A stretch of 64,000 bases of DNA from assembly GCA_005281725.1 (NCBI GenBank), contig SSBO01000003.1, positions 457,396-521,395 on the forward strand, in the 5' to 3' direction. The position numbers were made by a program, and so were the translations under genes. The first letter of the stretch is position 1, and the number at the start of each line of letters is the position of its first letter. Below are positions 1 through 12,800 of the stretch, one piece after another. The notes under the pieces are model-generated. The model worked only from the letters and a program-made list of their open reading frames with translations. It did no database searches and was not told the DNA's origin. Source of the stretch: Wuchereria bancrofti. Lineage: Eukaryota > Nematoda > Chromadorea > Rhabditida > Onchocercidae.

Positions 1-378
1 TCATCTGGTGGTATCCATAGGAGTCCTATGACTTATCTTTTATAGGATCAGGACATAGAGAAGAGAGCATAAGAAAGTCATGAAACTGATAATACTATAT
101 TATTATTGAACTAAAACTAGGAGTTTTCAGTTACTAAATTTGAGGCATTTTTTTCTCGGTCATCTTTTGATTTTTATTTTTTAATTTTTATTGTGATTTT
201 TTGTTTGTGATTGATATTTTTCCATTTTTCATCATGCTATGTCAATTTCGACAATTTCTAAGAACTTTTTTAATCAAGAAATGTTGCTAATAAGCTTTTT
301 CAGCTTCTCTAACATTCTCTCACCACTAAAAATTGAACGTCTGAATTTCGGTATTTTAAAATCATTTTGCAATTGCAG
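1..378. other. Upstream part of the WDR59 locus, exons not resolved
   Basis: This stretch precedes the first exon of WDR59 that I can place (379). Short open segments exist around 1-30 and 49-90, but none joins the phase-0 start of the 379 exon with a convincing donor. It is probably intron plus possibly a small upstream exon of the same gene. Confidence 0.4.
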
Positions 379-2619
379 GATAGTTCGGTGTACAGCACAA
401 TCAATACGAATGCTAAACTAGGCCTAAACTTTCGAGTCATGCAACAAGAAAACGAAAAGTAATTTGCTGTAATTTTTCTAGATTTTCTAGATTTCTAGAT
501 TTTTCTAGATAATTTTTCTAGATTTTTCTAGATTGTCGAAGTTGCAAATGTTTGCTAAACTGGTTGTAACAGTTGAGGATAGTTTATATTGTAAAATAAA
601 TTATAGAATTTCCAGAAAACATTGTCCTGGATTTTGTTTTTGGCAAATTCTTTTCTGTCACTCAGTATATTTCCGAGATTTCCAATATTTTCTATATTAT
701 TTTTGTTCTCACTCTCTTATTCCTTTTGCATATATATTCTCATTTTAGACTACATATAAGAGAACAACCGTCATTAACAGCTCCCGCATCAAAAGCTGCT
801 AAGAAATTCCCTTCTTTATTTCAGAATGCTTTAATAGGTCATCGTTCGATGCAGAACCTCAAAAGTTCGTTCATTTTTTTTTTTCACTTAATTTATTCTA
901 TTGATTATGAAGTTAGGTATTTCATGATGTGAAGATAACAAAGATTAACTAAACAAAGAAAATAGAGCTTGTTCCATTGCACCGTTTTGGATTCTTCTAT
1001 TTGAGAAAAACCTCTGTTTGAGAGTTTTTTTCGCTCAGGTGCTTCAAACTTATTTTTTTAAATGAGGTTTTTCTAAATAAGATACTTTCATCTGTGAAGA
1101 TTTTATTTTAATTCTGATTTGCAGAACAAGACAGAAAGATATCATCTACTCGTGTATCACATAAATCAGTGATGTCAGAAATTGTAGAGCAGGATTCTGA
1201 ACAGGATTCTGTTTGGAGTGCAATTAAAAACAAATTTCATTCGTACAGGTTTGTGCCAATGTGGAAATTTTTAAAAGCTCTTCTCGTTACATAGTTTTAT
1301 TGAGCAAAAAGTTTATTTTAAGTCATAATATCAACAGCTGTGTTTATTTTAAGTCATCCATAAATGAAGTGTCTTAGTGAAAATGTATTTTAAATTCCAG
1401 CTTGAAGATTGATCTATATTTTCTTTATGCTTAGTAAAACTATTTAACGAGAAGAATGGTTGTTATAATTGTTACAATGGCGAGTTTTCTTTCTATCAAA
1501 TATTTGAAATATTTCCATATTTACAATATCTGGTTCCTCTTAATGCAAATATTTCTTATAAAAGTATGAAATATTTTGTTTTTCGAATGCTACATTCCAT
1601 GTTTAATTTTTTCTTCGATTTTTTTTACTGCTAGAAATTTGGAGGTGAGAACTAATTGATGTCATTTTCAGTCTCTTAGATCCTGTTTCCAATGATCAAT
1701 TCGATGAAGTGCGCCATCAGTACGCTAGTTTACTGTTTAGGTGGAGAATGTTTTCAAAAGCTGCTGAAGTGATGAAATATAGTGAGACTGCACCTTATTC
1801 AGCGCCACTACAAGGTAAATTTCTGAATTACTAGTAAAATATGACAGTGATAAAGCTGGTAGCATAAATGTTGATAAAGGAAATTTACAAAATTTTAAAG
1901 GCTTCAAAAATAAAATTTTCTATATTTTGGAAACGATAACACTTAATTCTCTTTCTTCTTCTCAGGAACGCACTTATTACTGCACTATAAGCTTGCAAAA
2001 TAAACTAAGAGATATGGCTAATGGAATTCATATTAATTACTAGAGAGTTTGATATACTTCAATATCTTTCATACTAAGATTTTTTTTATTCTTCTTTTCG
2101 TGAATGAAAATAAAGTTTCATATTTTAGTTCAGAGCTCATGTCCTCAGTGTAATAATAAATTGCTGCTTTTCAAATGTGATAAATGTCACATCCACTGGA
2201 AGTTCCGTTGCTCCTTATGTCAACTTCCTGTATTCGGTAATTTTTCATGATATGCTTGCTTTCAAATGATTGGAGGTACAAAAAAAAAAAAAAAAAAAAC
2301 ATGCATTATGAGTGATTTATCTTTTTCCACTTATTCCACTCTTGTATATTTTGCGAATATTTTCTTGAAAGTAAAGACAGTAAAGCATTGGAAAAGTTTG
2401 CTTTTCTTTGCATGTAATTCTACTTCATTTTCTTATTACGTTCCATTACTTTTTATTAAACGCTTATTTCGATAGTTGGTCTGATACTTTCTAGGTATGC
2501 TAACGGTATGTGCCTTATGTGGTCATGGTGGACATAGCGAACATATGGTTGTTTGGTTCAAAGAGAATAATCATTGTGCATACGGTTGTGGATGCGATTG
2601 TAAATCGGCCTGTTTTTAA
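379..2619 (+). CDS. WDR59: WDR59 homologue, C-terminal part (GATOR2 subunit)
   Basis: Exons 379-458, 749-864, 1125-1248, 1672-1814, 2129-2236 and 2495-2619 join in one frame and end at TAA. The gene runs off the left edge, so the N-terminal WD40 propeller is not seen. What is visible: a polar linker, a helix containing RHQYASLLFRWRMFSKAAEV like the family's YGEILYRWGLREKRAEVL segment, and then a C-terminal zinc-binding RING-like module. That module has repeated CxxC pairs (SCPQCNN, KCDKCH, RCSLC, VCALCGHGGH) and ends in the hallmark CGHGGHSEHMVVWF and YGCGCDC. Known for the family: WDR59 pairs with WDR24, MIOS, SEH1 and SEC13 in GATOR2, which relays amino-acid status to TORC1 at the lysosome by opposing GATOR1. 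The CGHGGH and GCGCDC ending favours WDR59 over WDR24 or MIOS, though all three share this architecture. Confidence 0.88.
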
Positions 2620-2810
2620 AAAAAAAAACGCCTGTTTTAAAAAACACTTTAAGCTTATCAGTTGTGAATTTAAAATTGGAATTTTACAATACTAATATTT
2701 TATCATATGTATATTGTTAAATTTGTCCGAAATGATAACCAAAACAACCATTTCCAGTTGTATGGCATTTATACAAAAACTTTATGTAAGCTGTTGATTA
2801 ATTTCTTCAA

Positions 2811-2816
2811 AATAAA
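2811..2816 (+). promoter_or_regulatory. Probable polyadenylation signal for WDR59
   Basis: AATAAA about 190 bp after the WDR59 stop and just before the next gene's start at 2891. The spacing and position fit a 3' UTR signal. Inferred from the motif only. Confidence 0.5.
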
Positions 2817-2890
2817 AATAACTGATAGGTATTTCCTTCTTCATTGTTAATATGTTTGCCAAAGAGTGGTGTTAGAGTATAAATATATAA

Positions 2891-5423
2891 ATGGATGCAG
2901 CTTCCACAACCTCTGCTATTGATGGTGAGTAAAGAATGGAATAAAATTTATTTAATTCACATGGTTGCTTGAATTGAATTAGTCAAATCAAAGTATACTA
3001 ATTAAAATTCATAAAAATTGAGTCGATCTTTAGCTGGACGTGCTAATAGTCTCACTAATCCTATAGAAAAACTATCAGATGCAATTAAAGAATCATCATT
3101 TGAAATTTACGTGAAGCCAAATATGGCTGTTGGAGTGGTTTTATCACAGACAACACCACCAAGAATAATGCAACTTTTACCGTGCTCAGCAATGCTTGGC
3201 AAATTATTCGTTAATGATGTAATTATCGCAGTCGATGATAAAGTTCGAGTTTACATATTAATTTACCTTTAAGATTATTCTCTTACGGATTGTTCTTTTA
3301 CTGATTTACATCGATACAGGTGAGAAAATATCAAAAAAAAAAAAAAAAAGTACGACTTAATCTTACAAATTTTTGAATAATTCTAACGAAAACATAACTC
3401 ACTACAGCCAGTAAAGAATACACCAATGTTTATCGAAGCGGTACGTGCAGCAACTGGACGAAAAATAAAAATTAAATACAGAAGAAAGGAATGGTATTCC
3501 AGTCATGTAAAGATGTTACCCATGCCAAGACCTGGATGGGAAAGTTTCGAACTTGATTTATATTGGAGAGAAGTTGATGCACCCTTGGGTATCCTTATTC
3601 ATGAAGTGATTTTTCCATTTTGATCTTTTTATGATAAAGTTTATAATAGGTTGAAAAATACTCAAGAAATCTTATGAGTAATTCTGTCATATCTTTAATT
3701 CTTCAAGAACAATTTCAGTAGTATGGAGGGAGAGAGGAATAAAAAATACTAAATTTACTTTACAAGTTATATTTATGGAATGGCAAATAAAAGTTTTCGG
3801 GAAGATAATCATGTAGCATTCTTTTTTTACTTATAATTATGAGATGGATACTTTTGAATTTTAGGATAGCTATGGTCGCATAGTTATTAGCATGGTACAA
3901 AATGGTAGTGTTGCCAGTAAAATGTTAAGACCAGGTGATATATTGGTCAAAATAAACAATAAACCTATTTCGAATAAATATGTCGCCAAGCAGGTTTCTT
4001 TGTCAATATTATGAGATATAACAATTAGCACTATCAGTATTGATAATAGTTTGAATGTCGAGATTGTGCCATGTCAGAACGATGATACATTAGATGCTTA
4101 TATTTGTTCATTTATAGTTTTATCTTATTTACTAACATCAGAGTTGATATTTAGTTATTTGTTCTGGAAGATAAATGACTAATTATTGCTGGAAATAGCG
4201 AAAATAAATTGATTAATTACACTTATTTGTTTGAATTGTTAAGAAATACAGATGATAAATAGTGATTACAGATGATAAATGATTGTGTAAAGGCAAATAA
4301 CACAATTAAATTTACAATGGAGCGTCAACTAGAAATGAATTCATCAAAAATAAGTTAGTTGACAAATTGAATTCATGGTGTAACAATAGCGAAATCAATC
4401 ATTGTCAATCAAAATATTGGTGCTAGAAGACATGAAGTAGAGGGCGAAGTAATGACAACGAATAATTTCATGGTTATAGCATTAATGTTGCAAAATTTTT
4501 TTTTGTATTCATTGAAATGACATCATTGTGTGTCAACTCTCCATTAAATATACCAATCATTCATATTTTTATAAGAAAGTATTGCTGATATAAAGTTTGG
4601 TTACTGTTTTAATGATAATAAGTTACAATTTGATTTAAAAAAAAAACAAAAAAAGGTTCAAGTTTCAAAACTAATATTGTAGATATGGATTAAATTTGAA
4701 TTATTGTAAATGCGTAATTATTTTATTATTGTTGTGAATTCTACGATTGCAAAATTACATACTAATTTGAGTAAGGAATATTTTAGCAACCAAATCACCA
4801 CCAGTAACAACATCAACTTCATCATCAGCAATCCAAACGTGTGCTGCGAATTGCTACTCAGTAACCTCCTCCAACTTATCGACTAACACTACGGCAGTAA
4901 TTTCATCATCGTCAATAGCGCCTCAAATACCGCCTTCGAATGTCAAGGTAGATAGGAAAGAAGCAAATGCTATGGAAATGACAAATAAAAAGTCAGAAAA
5001 AGCACCTCCAAATTCTATGGCAACTGTATTCTTGAAACAAATGCATAAACCTGGTCCAAAATTACCGAATTGTGATTATTGCTTACCAAAGGATGTGTTA
5101 GCAGTGTTAACTGCAAACAGAAATTTTTACAAAAATGATTCCATCTGTCAACCAATTCTTTTGAATCCCATCCAAAAGGGAACTGGTAACTGTTTTTTTT
5201 TTTTTTTTTATTTTCAAACATATTGCAAAAAAAAAAAAAGAAGCATTAACATTTGAAGAGCATTTTTTATTTATAGAATTTGTTCATAAAATTTTTTCTA
5301 ATGATATTCTTATGATCAGGCTTATTACATATCAACTTAAAAGAACCTAAAGGAACAGATGAAGAAAAAATTGCTTTCGATTATGGTGAAGGATTGCTCA
5401 AGCAAACACCGAAAAATTCTTAA
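2891..5423 (+). CDS. Two-PDZ-domain protein (nematode scaffold-like)
   Basis: Exons 2891-2924, 3034-3242 (or -3248), 3408-3605, 3865-3993, 4272-4353, 4787-5185 and 5320-5423 keep phase throughout. The ATG at 2891 begins MDAASTTSAID. The first PDZ-like domain starts near FEIYVKPNMAVGVVLSQT, with VGVV in the carboxylate-loop position, and ends near KIKIKYRR. The second starts APLGILIHEDSYGRIVIS, contains LRPGDILVKIN and ends IKFTMERQ. A Thr/Ser/Pro-rich stretch follows, then a conserved-looking tail (PGPKLPNCDYCLPKDVLAVL). No membrane segment is seen. PDZ domains bind C-terminal peptides, so a scaffolding role is likely, but I cannot name a partner or an orthologue. The 3605 donor was preferred over 3572 because it restores the PDZ beta-strand before DSYGR. 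The small exon 4272-4353 was found by phase; without it the frame breaks. Confidence 0.85.
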
Positions 5424-6866
5424 TGCGATTGATATGGCTTGAATTTATTAAATTTCATCCATAAAATGCATGAACAAAAAAATAAAAGCAAATTTATTAC
5501 CTGTGCTAAGGTAAGGAAGAGGAGGACAACTTGAAATTTACTACGGTATTCATTTACAGTTAACAAAATGTTTACTTCTAATACAAGAATTATTGGGTAT
5601 GTAATTAAAGTTCAGCAAATTCCTCTGCAAATATGGGAAATGAAAATAAATGATTGAATCAAAATTTAGTGATACGAAGCTTTACTTTCTGATAATTTAT
5701 TAAATATGCAAATCTTAAACCGCAACTTTTAGCCTTTCTCTTGTCTTTATTAGAATTATTTTAAATATCAATTGCATCCTGGAATTATCATTTTATGAGA
5801 TTTATATTAGAGCAAAGTAAAAAATTGCTACTGATCATATTTATCGATCACATGGAAAAAACCAAAAACGACGATACTGTGTAAACTGTAATGACAGTCA
5901 CAGCAATTCTTCCTTTTGCATTCGTATGCCACTCGTTTTAACATCACCGCCTTTCATCTTTCGTCGACTTTGCAGACGGCATTATTCTGAAGGAAGGAAT
6001 TCAGTAGCAGCTAATTTCGAAATTTGTTGAAGAAGTTATGTAATTGCATAACGGAAGTGGTATATGGCTTTAGATATAATGAGAGAGGGTCAATGGAAAT
6101 CTTTGATACAATTAAGAAAGATTTATTTAATGAGAAGTTGCGAATCGAAATATTCTGTCAAATTCATTTTTGATTGTCTTTCTTTCGATCTGTCCACAAT
6201 ATGTGGTGACCAAATGGTGAAAAAATTGAAATACGCAATAAGATGACATGATTATGCTTAAAAAATGATACAGTGCATGAAGTGATAATCATTTCTTCTT
6301 CAGCTGACAATTTAAACTATTTGAAATTAAATTACTATTAACATGAATATCAATCAGTAGTAGTACTTGTTGTTTTATCTTTTCCATCCCATTAACAAAT
6401 AAATGTCTGGAAATATTTATGGTTTCTATTAGTCATTGTGAAAAATGCGATTTGTTTACACAATTTGGAAACTGCTTGAATCTGTTAGCAAAGCGGTATT
6501 CCTTTTGCATTTAACGCCTTTCATCACTTTTCGCTTCAGTTAAATTTAAATTTTTAATAAGATTTCATCAAAATTTACATTACTTCTTCAACACTAATAA
6601 TTAATTTGATTCATTTTATACATGAGTGTAAGTTCATGTTTTTTTTTTTTTCTTGTTTTTCAAATATTTAGTGATAAAATAGCTGTCAAGGTGTGGTGTA
6701 AAATGAGTACGCTACTGTACTTCATGCTACGGCGTCGAACGGTTCTAACAGATTTCGACCCGCAATTACCGTCCATCTGATCAGAAACTTAACTTTAACT
6801 ACTCTGAAAATTTTGTTTCCTTTTAAACCAGGTCGTGATTGCATCAAATTCATACTGAAGATTTAA
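5424..6866. other. Intergenic, no confident gene
   Basis: AT-rich spacer between the PDZ gene and the P-glycoprotein. It holds an AATAAA at 5481-5486, likely the PDZ gene's polyadenylation signal. A 60-codon ORF at 6064-6246 has no splice context or recognisable motif. A short ORF at 6703-6780 sits upstream of the P-glycoprotein start and is treated separately. Confidence 0.6.
6703..6780 (+). other. Possible upstream ORF of the P-glycoprotein gene
   Basis: An ATG-initiated 25-codon ORF (MSTLLYFMLRRRTVLTDF...) ends 86 bp before the P-glycoprotein start codon. It is richer in G+C than its surroundings. If the transcript's 5' UTR reaches this far, it would be an upstream ORF that could damp translation. 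If the message is trans-spliced downstream of 6780, it is irrelevant. No acceptor site proves either case. Confidence 0.25.
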
Positions 6867-9800
6867 ATGAAGGAAAAATCGAGCTGGAAAAATAAATTCG
6901 ATGGTGACACTAAAGTAATTCGACATGCTTCATTTATTGAAATCGTTAGTTTTTGTGGCTTTTTAATTAAATTTATCCATTTGGATCATATAAATAGTAT
7001 TATTTTATGGCTGAAAATTGTTTACATTTACGAAAAGCATCTTAGAATCAAAAAATTTTGAAATAAAAAAATTAAATTTAAGATAAATTTTACCCTCGAA
7101 ATTTTCTTTCCTTTCATTTGAAATTTTCTTATTCAGAATAATTAACTTCTGTCACAATCTATTTTCGTCTAATATAATTATTCAAAGAATGGCTTACTAC
7201 AACTTATCAAGAAAAGTTTATTCACGATATCGTTCCATCAATTTTGTTTTACTAATTTATAAATTTTTTCGAATTTTACACAACAATGATTTAGTTTAGC
7301 TATCTGTGTTGAAAAATTTATTTCATTCCATGTTGATATACAAATAAATACATATACATTAGATTGGTCACTGACAAATAACCACAAAATGAATTAATGG
7401 TAAAACAATTATTTATTATCTTTCCAATATTTAAAATTTCACAGCTGCGATACGCTGAACGACGAGATTACATTTTGCTTGCTTTTGGTATCACATTATC
7501 ACTAGTGAGCGGTGCAATATCACCAATCAGCTCTGTCTTCTTCAGGGTAAATTATCAATTACTTCTTCAGGGTAAATTATCAATTACAGTAAGAAGCTTT
7601 TCAACCTTTGCTAAAATGTTAAACAGAGACAATAAGTTGGAAATTGTCAACTATCCTATCTTCTTTTTATTCATTATTAGTTCAGGATAAATTTGGTGAA
7701 CTCAAAGCAAATGAGGATCTCATTTGCTATAGGCTAGGAATTACTATTGACAAATTTTAGAATTGTATATTTAATTTCATTCTAAGCTATGCTCAGAGAA
7801 TCATGTGACGAATAAATTTTAATCTTTAAACTAACATTAAAAGAACAAAGATGCAAGAAATGACAGTGCATTCATTTTAAATTATTATTCAAAAAAAAAA
7901 GAAAAAAACTACAGGGAATGACAGATGCATTAATAGCTGGTCAATCAAGTCTTAAAAATGGTACCTTCAATCTAGAGGTATACACAAATTCGGTGATTAC
8001 TTATGTATATTTTTATGCAATACTTGCTATTCTTCTGTTTCTAATCAGATTCTCTTCGGTTAGTTTATTGTTTATCTCAAATATTATCAATGTGCATCAG
8101 CAATATTCATTTCTAAATCAACAAATATTTCCAAAAAGTTCTAAAAAAAAAAGGAAAAATTAAATCATCACAATTGTATTATTATAAATACGTTATTCAA
8201 TTTTCAATTTGTCATGTTTAATTGAAAATTTTGATTTCATTCAATTAAATAAAATAAGCGATTTATTCTTTTAGCATCACACAATTGTATGAACAACTAA
8301 CTGTCCCATGCTACTATAATTAATTTTCATATTTGATATCTAATCACAACTTTATTCATCCATTACAGATGAGCTGTTTCATTACTCTGAGTGAACGTCA
8401 AACTCATGAAATTCGAAAAAGATTTTTTGCTGCATTGTTAAGGCAACAAATGGCTTGGTATGATAAAAACGAAACTGGCGTACTTATCAATAAATTATCC
8501 GCGTAGGTTCTAGTAAAACTACAAACTTATCAAAAAAGAAAAATTTGATTATAATTTGAAATTTGATGTAATTGCAGTGGAATAGATCAAATCAAGGATG
8601 GTATAGGAGACAAATTCAGCATTCTTTTGCAAGCTTCTACTCATTTTATCTTTGGCATTATCATTGGTCTCTACTATAGGTGAAATGATTATATTAATTT
8701 TGATCAATGCTAATGATCGGAAAATCTTGACTAATATTACCATAATATTATTCTATCTAGTCATATCTTTGAAAGAACAAGGTAAAATTAAATAAAGATT
8801 CCAGTTTATTAATAAATATTAATGCATTTAATCTGAATTGACAAATGCTGAAATTTTAATAGTAAATGTTTCTCACACTTAATAGCATTCAAAAAATAAA
8901 ACTTCTCTTCATTTCTAGCTGGAATATGACTTTATTGATACTGCTTATTGCACCGTTTATTATAATGCTGTTGTTTGGATCAGTTAAGGTAAGTTTAGTT
9001 GTATGTTAAGGTAAGTTTAGTTGTATTTTAAGGTAAGCTTAGCTGTATTTCAAGGTAGTTCAGTTGTATTTTAAGGTAAGTTCAGTTGTATTTCAAGGTA
9101 GTTCAGTTGTATTTTAAGGTAAGTTCAATTGTATTTTAAGGTAAGTTGAGCTGTATTTCAAGGTAGTTCAATTGTATTTTAAGGAAGTTCAATTGTATTT
9201 CAAGGTAGTTCAGTTGTATTTTAAGGTAAGTTCAATTGTATTTTAAGGTAAGTTGAGCTGTATTTCAAGGTAGTTCAATTGTATTTTAAGGAAGTTCAAT
9301 TGTATTTCAAGGTAGTTCAATTGTATTTCAAGGTAGTTCAATTGTATTTTAAGGAAGTTCAATTGTATTTCAAAGTAGTTCAGTTGTATTTCAAAGTAGT
9401 TCAGTTCTATTTTAAGGTAAGTTCAGTTGTATTTCAAGGTAAGTTCGGTTGTGTTTTAAGGTAAGTTCAATTGTATTTTAAGGTAAGTTCAGCTCTATTT
9501 TACAAATCGTGTAAAGAGTAATCTGAGTAAATAATAGCCCAGAAATTAGCTACTGTCAAATTAATGTCTGCAAAATTTTTATATTCTTCGGAATATATAC
9601 AAATACTTATATTCATAGGCATCTAATAAGTGTAATGTGTCCGTAGGCGCTATCAGCAATGACACGCGGAGAAATGCGCGCATACGATGAAGCGAGCGCT
9701 GTTGCTAATGAAGTTATCAGTAACATTCGAACAGTTACCTCTTTCAATGCACAGTATGCCGAAGTTGTGAGGTATTTTTTTGTTCTTTGTTCTTTGTGGT

Positions 9801-12800
9801 TGAGAATTGAATCATTTTTTACATACGAATAAGTAAATCTTTGTGTGATAAAATAAAAATTGATCTTTGCATTCAGATTATAATTGGTTTTTAAAATTTC
9901 TATGATACGACCAATGGGGTATTGTTAGTAATTTAAAATGATTGAAGCATATTTAATTATATCTTAATGTGACAAATGGATTAGTGACAAATAATGAACA
10001 CGTGAATCACGCGTGAATTACTTCTTACTTTCAATTTTTCAATACTTTAACTTCAAGATTTTACTATTTTTAAAGAATAATTCTGAAACTCTAAATTTGC
10101 TATAGAAAACTGAATAGTTTTAGATATAGAGATCGCCTGAATCATGCGCAAAAAATTGGCATAAAAGGAGTGTTTATTACTGGTATTTTCACGGGTTTTT
10201 ATGTTTTTGTTATCTTTGGTTCTATGGGATTTGTTTTTTGGTAAGTACCATTAAATTATCATAAAATTCGAGAAAATAAAAAAATGTTGACAAAAAAAAA
10301 TATCATAATTGCTGAATATCTTATAAATTAAAAATTTTTAGAACTTTCTAACTTTTAAAAATTTACTGAAAGGTGAGAATTTAATTCAAATGAATCATTG
10401 TGTTGCTCCTTACTTGTAATATTAAATATTGAATAATTTACCTACTAAACAAATATGTTTACAAATATGCCTTCAAAAACTTGTAGGTATGGTACGAATT
10501 TAGTGATCGAAGGTAAAATTACGCCGGGTACTGTGTTTGCAGTATTTTGGGCTATAATGATTGGCGCAATTCATTTAGGTCAAGCAATACCGCAATTTGG
10601 CGTTTTCACTGCTGCAAAACTTGCCGCCGGAGAAATATTTCGAATTATTGATTTGGTAAATAATAAAATTATTTGAAATTTAAGATAAAAATAAATGGAT
10701 CTACAAAAATGTGTAGGAGAAAGTCAAAAAAAAAAATCAATAGAAATAACTTAGAGAATTATAATTTACACTATTTTTGTCCTTATGTGATGCTTAGTTA
10801 TTTCCTACTTATTCTGTTTTGTTTAGCAAATTTAAGATGAAATTTGATATGCGTAAAATATACGAAGCAATTTTTTTTTTTTTAGGAACCAAATATCAAT
10901 TGTATGTCACTGCATGGATTAATTCCGTCACATGTAGAAGGCCGAATTGAACTTCATAATGTCAATTTCTGGTATCCAAGTCGGCCGAACGTTAAAATTT
11001 TGCATAATACATCATTTACGGTTTTAAATTTGTTCAATCTATTTTTCAGATATCAAAAAAAAAAACGGTTCCTGTAACTGTTTGTTTAACATTTATAATT
11101 GCGCTTTATTATACTTCAGGCAACTTGTGCAATTACATTTATTAATTTAATTCAATTTTACAATTCCATTTTAAACCATTTTAGACAGCTAAATATTCTA
11201 AACCTAACTAAATACTCTGAGAGAAAGATTTCTTTAAATTATAATTGCTGTAAACAAATTGATTCGAAATATTCTTTCGTTCTTTTTTTTTTTCATTCAA
11301 TTACTTAATCTGTACAAATCAGTAGTTATGAACATGGAAAACTTCTGTTCAGTTCAATAACCAACTTTTTTCATTTTCAATTTGAATTTGAGGTGAACGC
11401 AGGAAGTACGGTTGCTTTAGTTGGACATAGTGGTTGTGGCAAATCAACTATAATCGAATTGTTGTTGAGATTCTACGAACAACAAACAGGAATAGTTAGT
11501 TTTATTTTTGTATGATATTCCTTATTATCAGAAGAAAGTGTAAAATAAATAAACAATATACTTTTTTGTTTTCTTTTCAGAAACTTTTTGTCTCATTAAA
11601 AAAAAAAGTATTTTTCTTTGTGTTTAGGAATGTTTCTAAGAGTGAAATATAATAATTTCTAAGAGTGAAATATAAGTATAATAATAAATATAATAATATT
11701 AGTGTTCAATTAATGGATTTTAGATTACGCTTGATGGTGTTTCAATTAGAGATTTAAATATTGAATGGTTACGCAATAAAATTGGATTTGTTTCTCAAGA
11801 ACCGATAATATTTGCTGCAACAGTGGAGGAGAATTTAAAATTAGGCAATGAAGTATTGACCGAAATTGAGTTGATCGAAGCCTGTAGGATTGCAAATGCT
11901 CATGATTTCATAATGAAATTGCCAAAAGTTAGCTTTAGTTAATTTCAAACTAAATTAAAATTTCTTTTTTTTTTTGATAAACATGGATGTGTACTTTAAA
12001 TTTAAGAAAAAATCTGAATAATAATTTCTCTAGTTTTTGAAAATGTAAATTTACTTTAAAGCAAAGCAGAAAAAAAATGTTACTTTTGAAACCTTTTAAC
12101 CTAGCAATTTTGTTGGAAGAGCAAAAAATGAGTAAGATTTTATTTTAAAATTGCTCCGGAATTGCACATCTTAAAGTGAAAAGTGAATTTGAATTATTTC
12201 AAAGTTTTGTTGTACCAATTTATACTGTTTTAACTTTTGCACATCTTCGGTAATATCGTGTAATAATAGTAATAGTAATAATAATAATAATAATAAAGGC
12301 TTTTCTGAACATTCAGGGTTACAAAACATTAATCGGTGTCGGTGGTATACAATTATCTGGTGGTCAAAAACAACGAATTGCTATTGCTCGAGTTTTACTT
12401 CGTGATCCAAAGATTTTGCTATTCGATGAAGCAACTAGTGCATTGGATTCGGAAAGTGAAGTTGCTGTACAGATGGCACTTGATCGGGTAATTAATTATC
12501 CGTATTCTTAATTACGTAAGCTCAAGAATTAATTAATTCCATTTTAGTTCATCCTTTTTTACCTTGGCTTAGAATCTTAGAAGAGTATAATCTTTGATAT
12601 TTTCATTGAATTGACAAATGAATATAACATCGGACTAGTTGGACCACTCCAAAGCAGTAATATAAATTAAATTCTTCAATACTGCAATAGGATATACAAA
12701 AAAAAAAAAAAAAAAATGAACCTTCATCACAGGTAATCGGGTGAAGGACAGAACAATTCCGCTGAAATGACATCCATAAAGAGAATAAATGTCCCTGTTA

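Noticed and set aside
9279..9464. ORF of repeated YFKVVQL units
   Set aside because: It is the translation of an intronic minisatellite between two well-supported P-glycoprotein exons.
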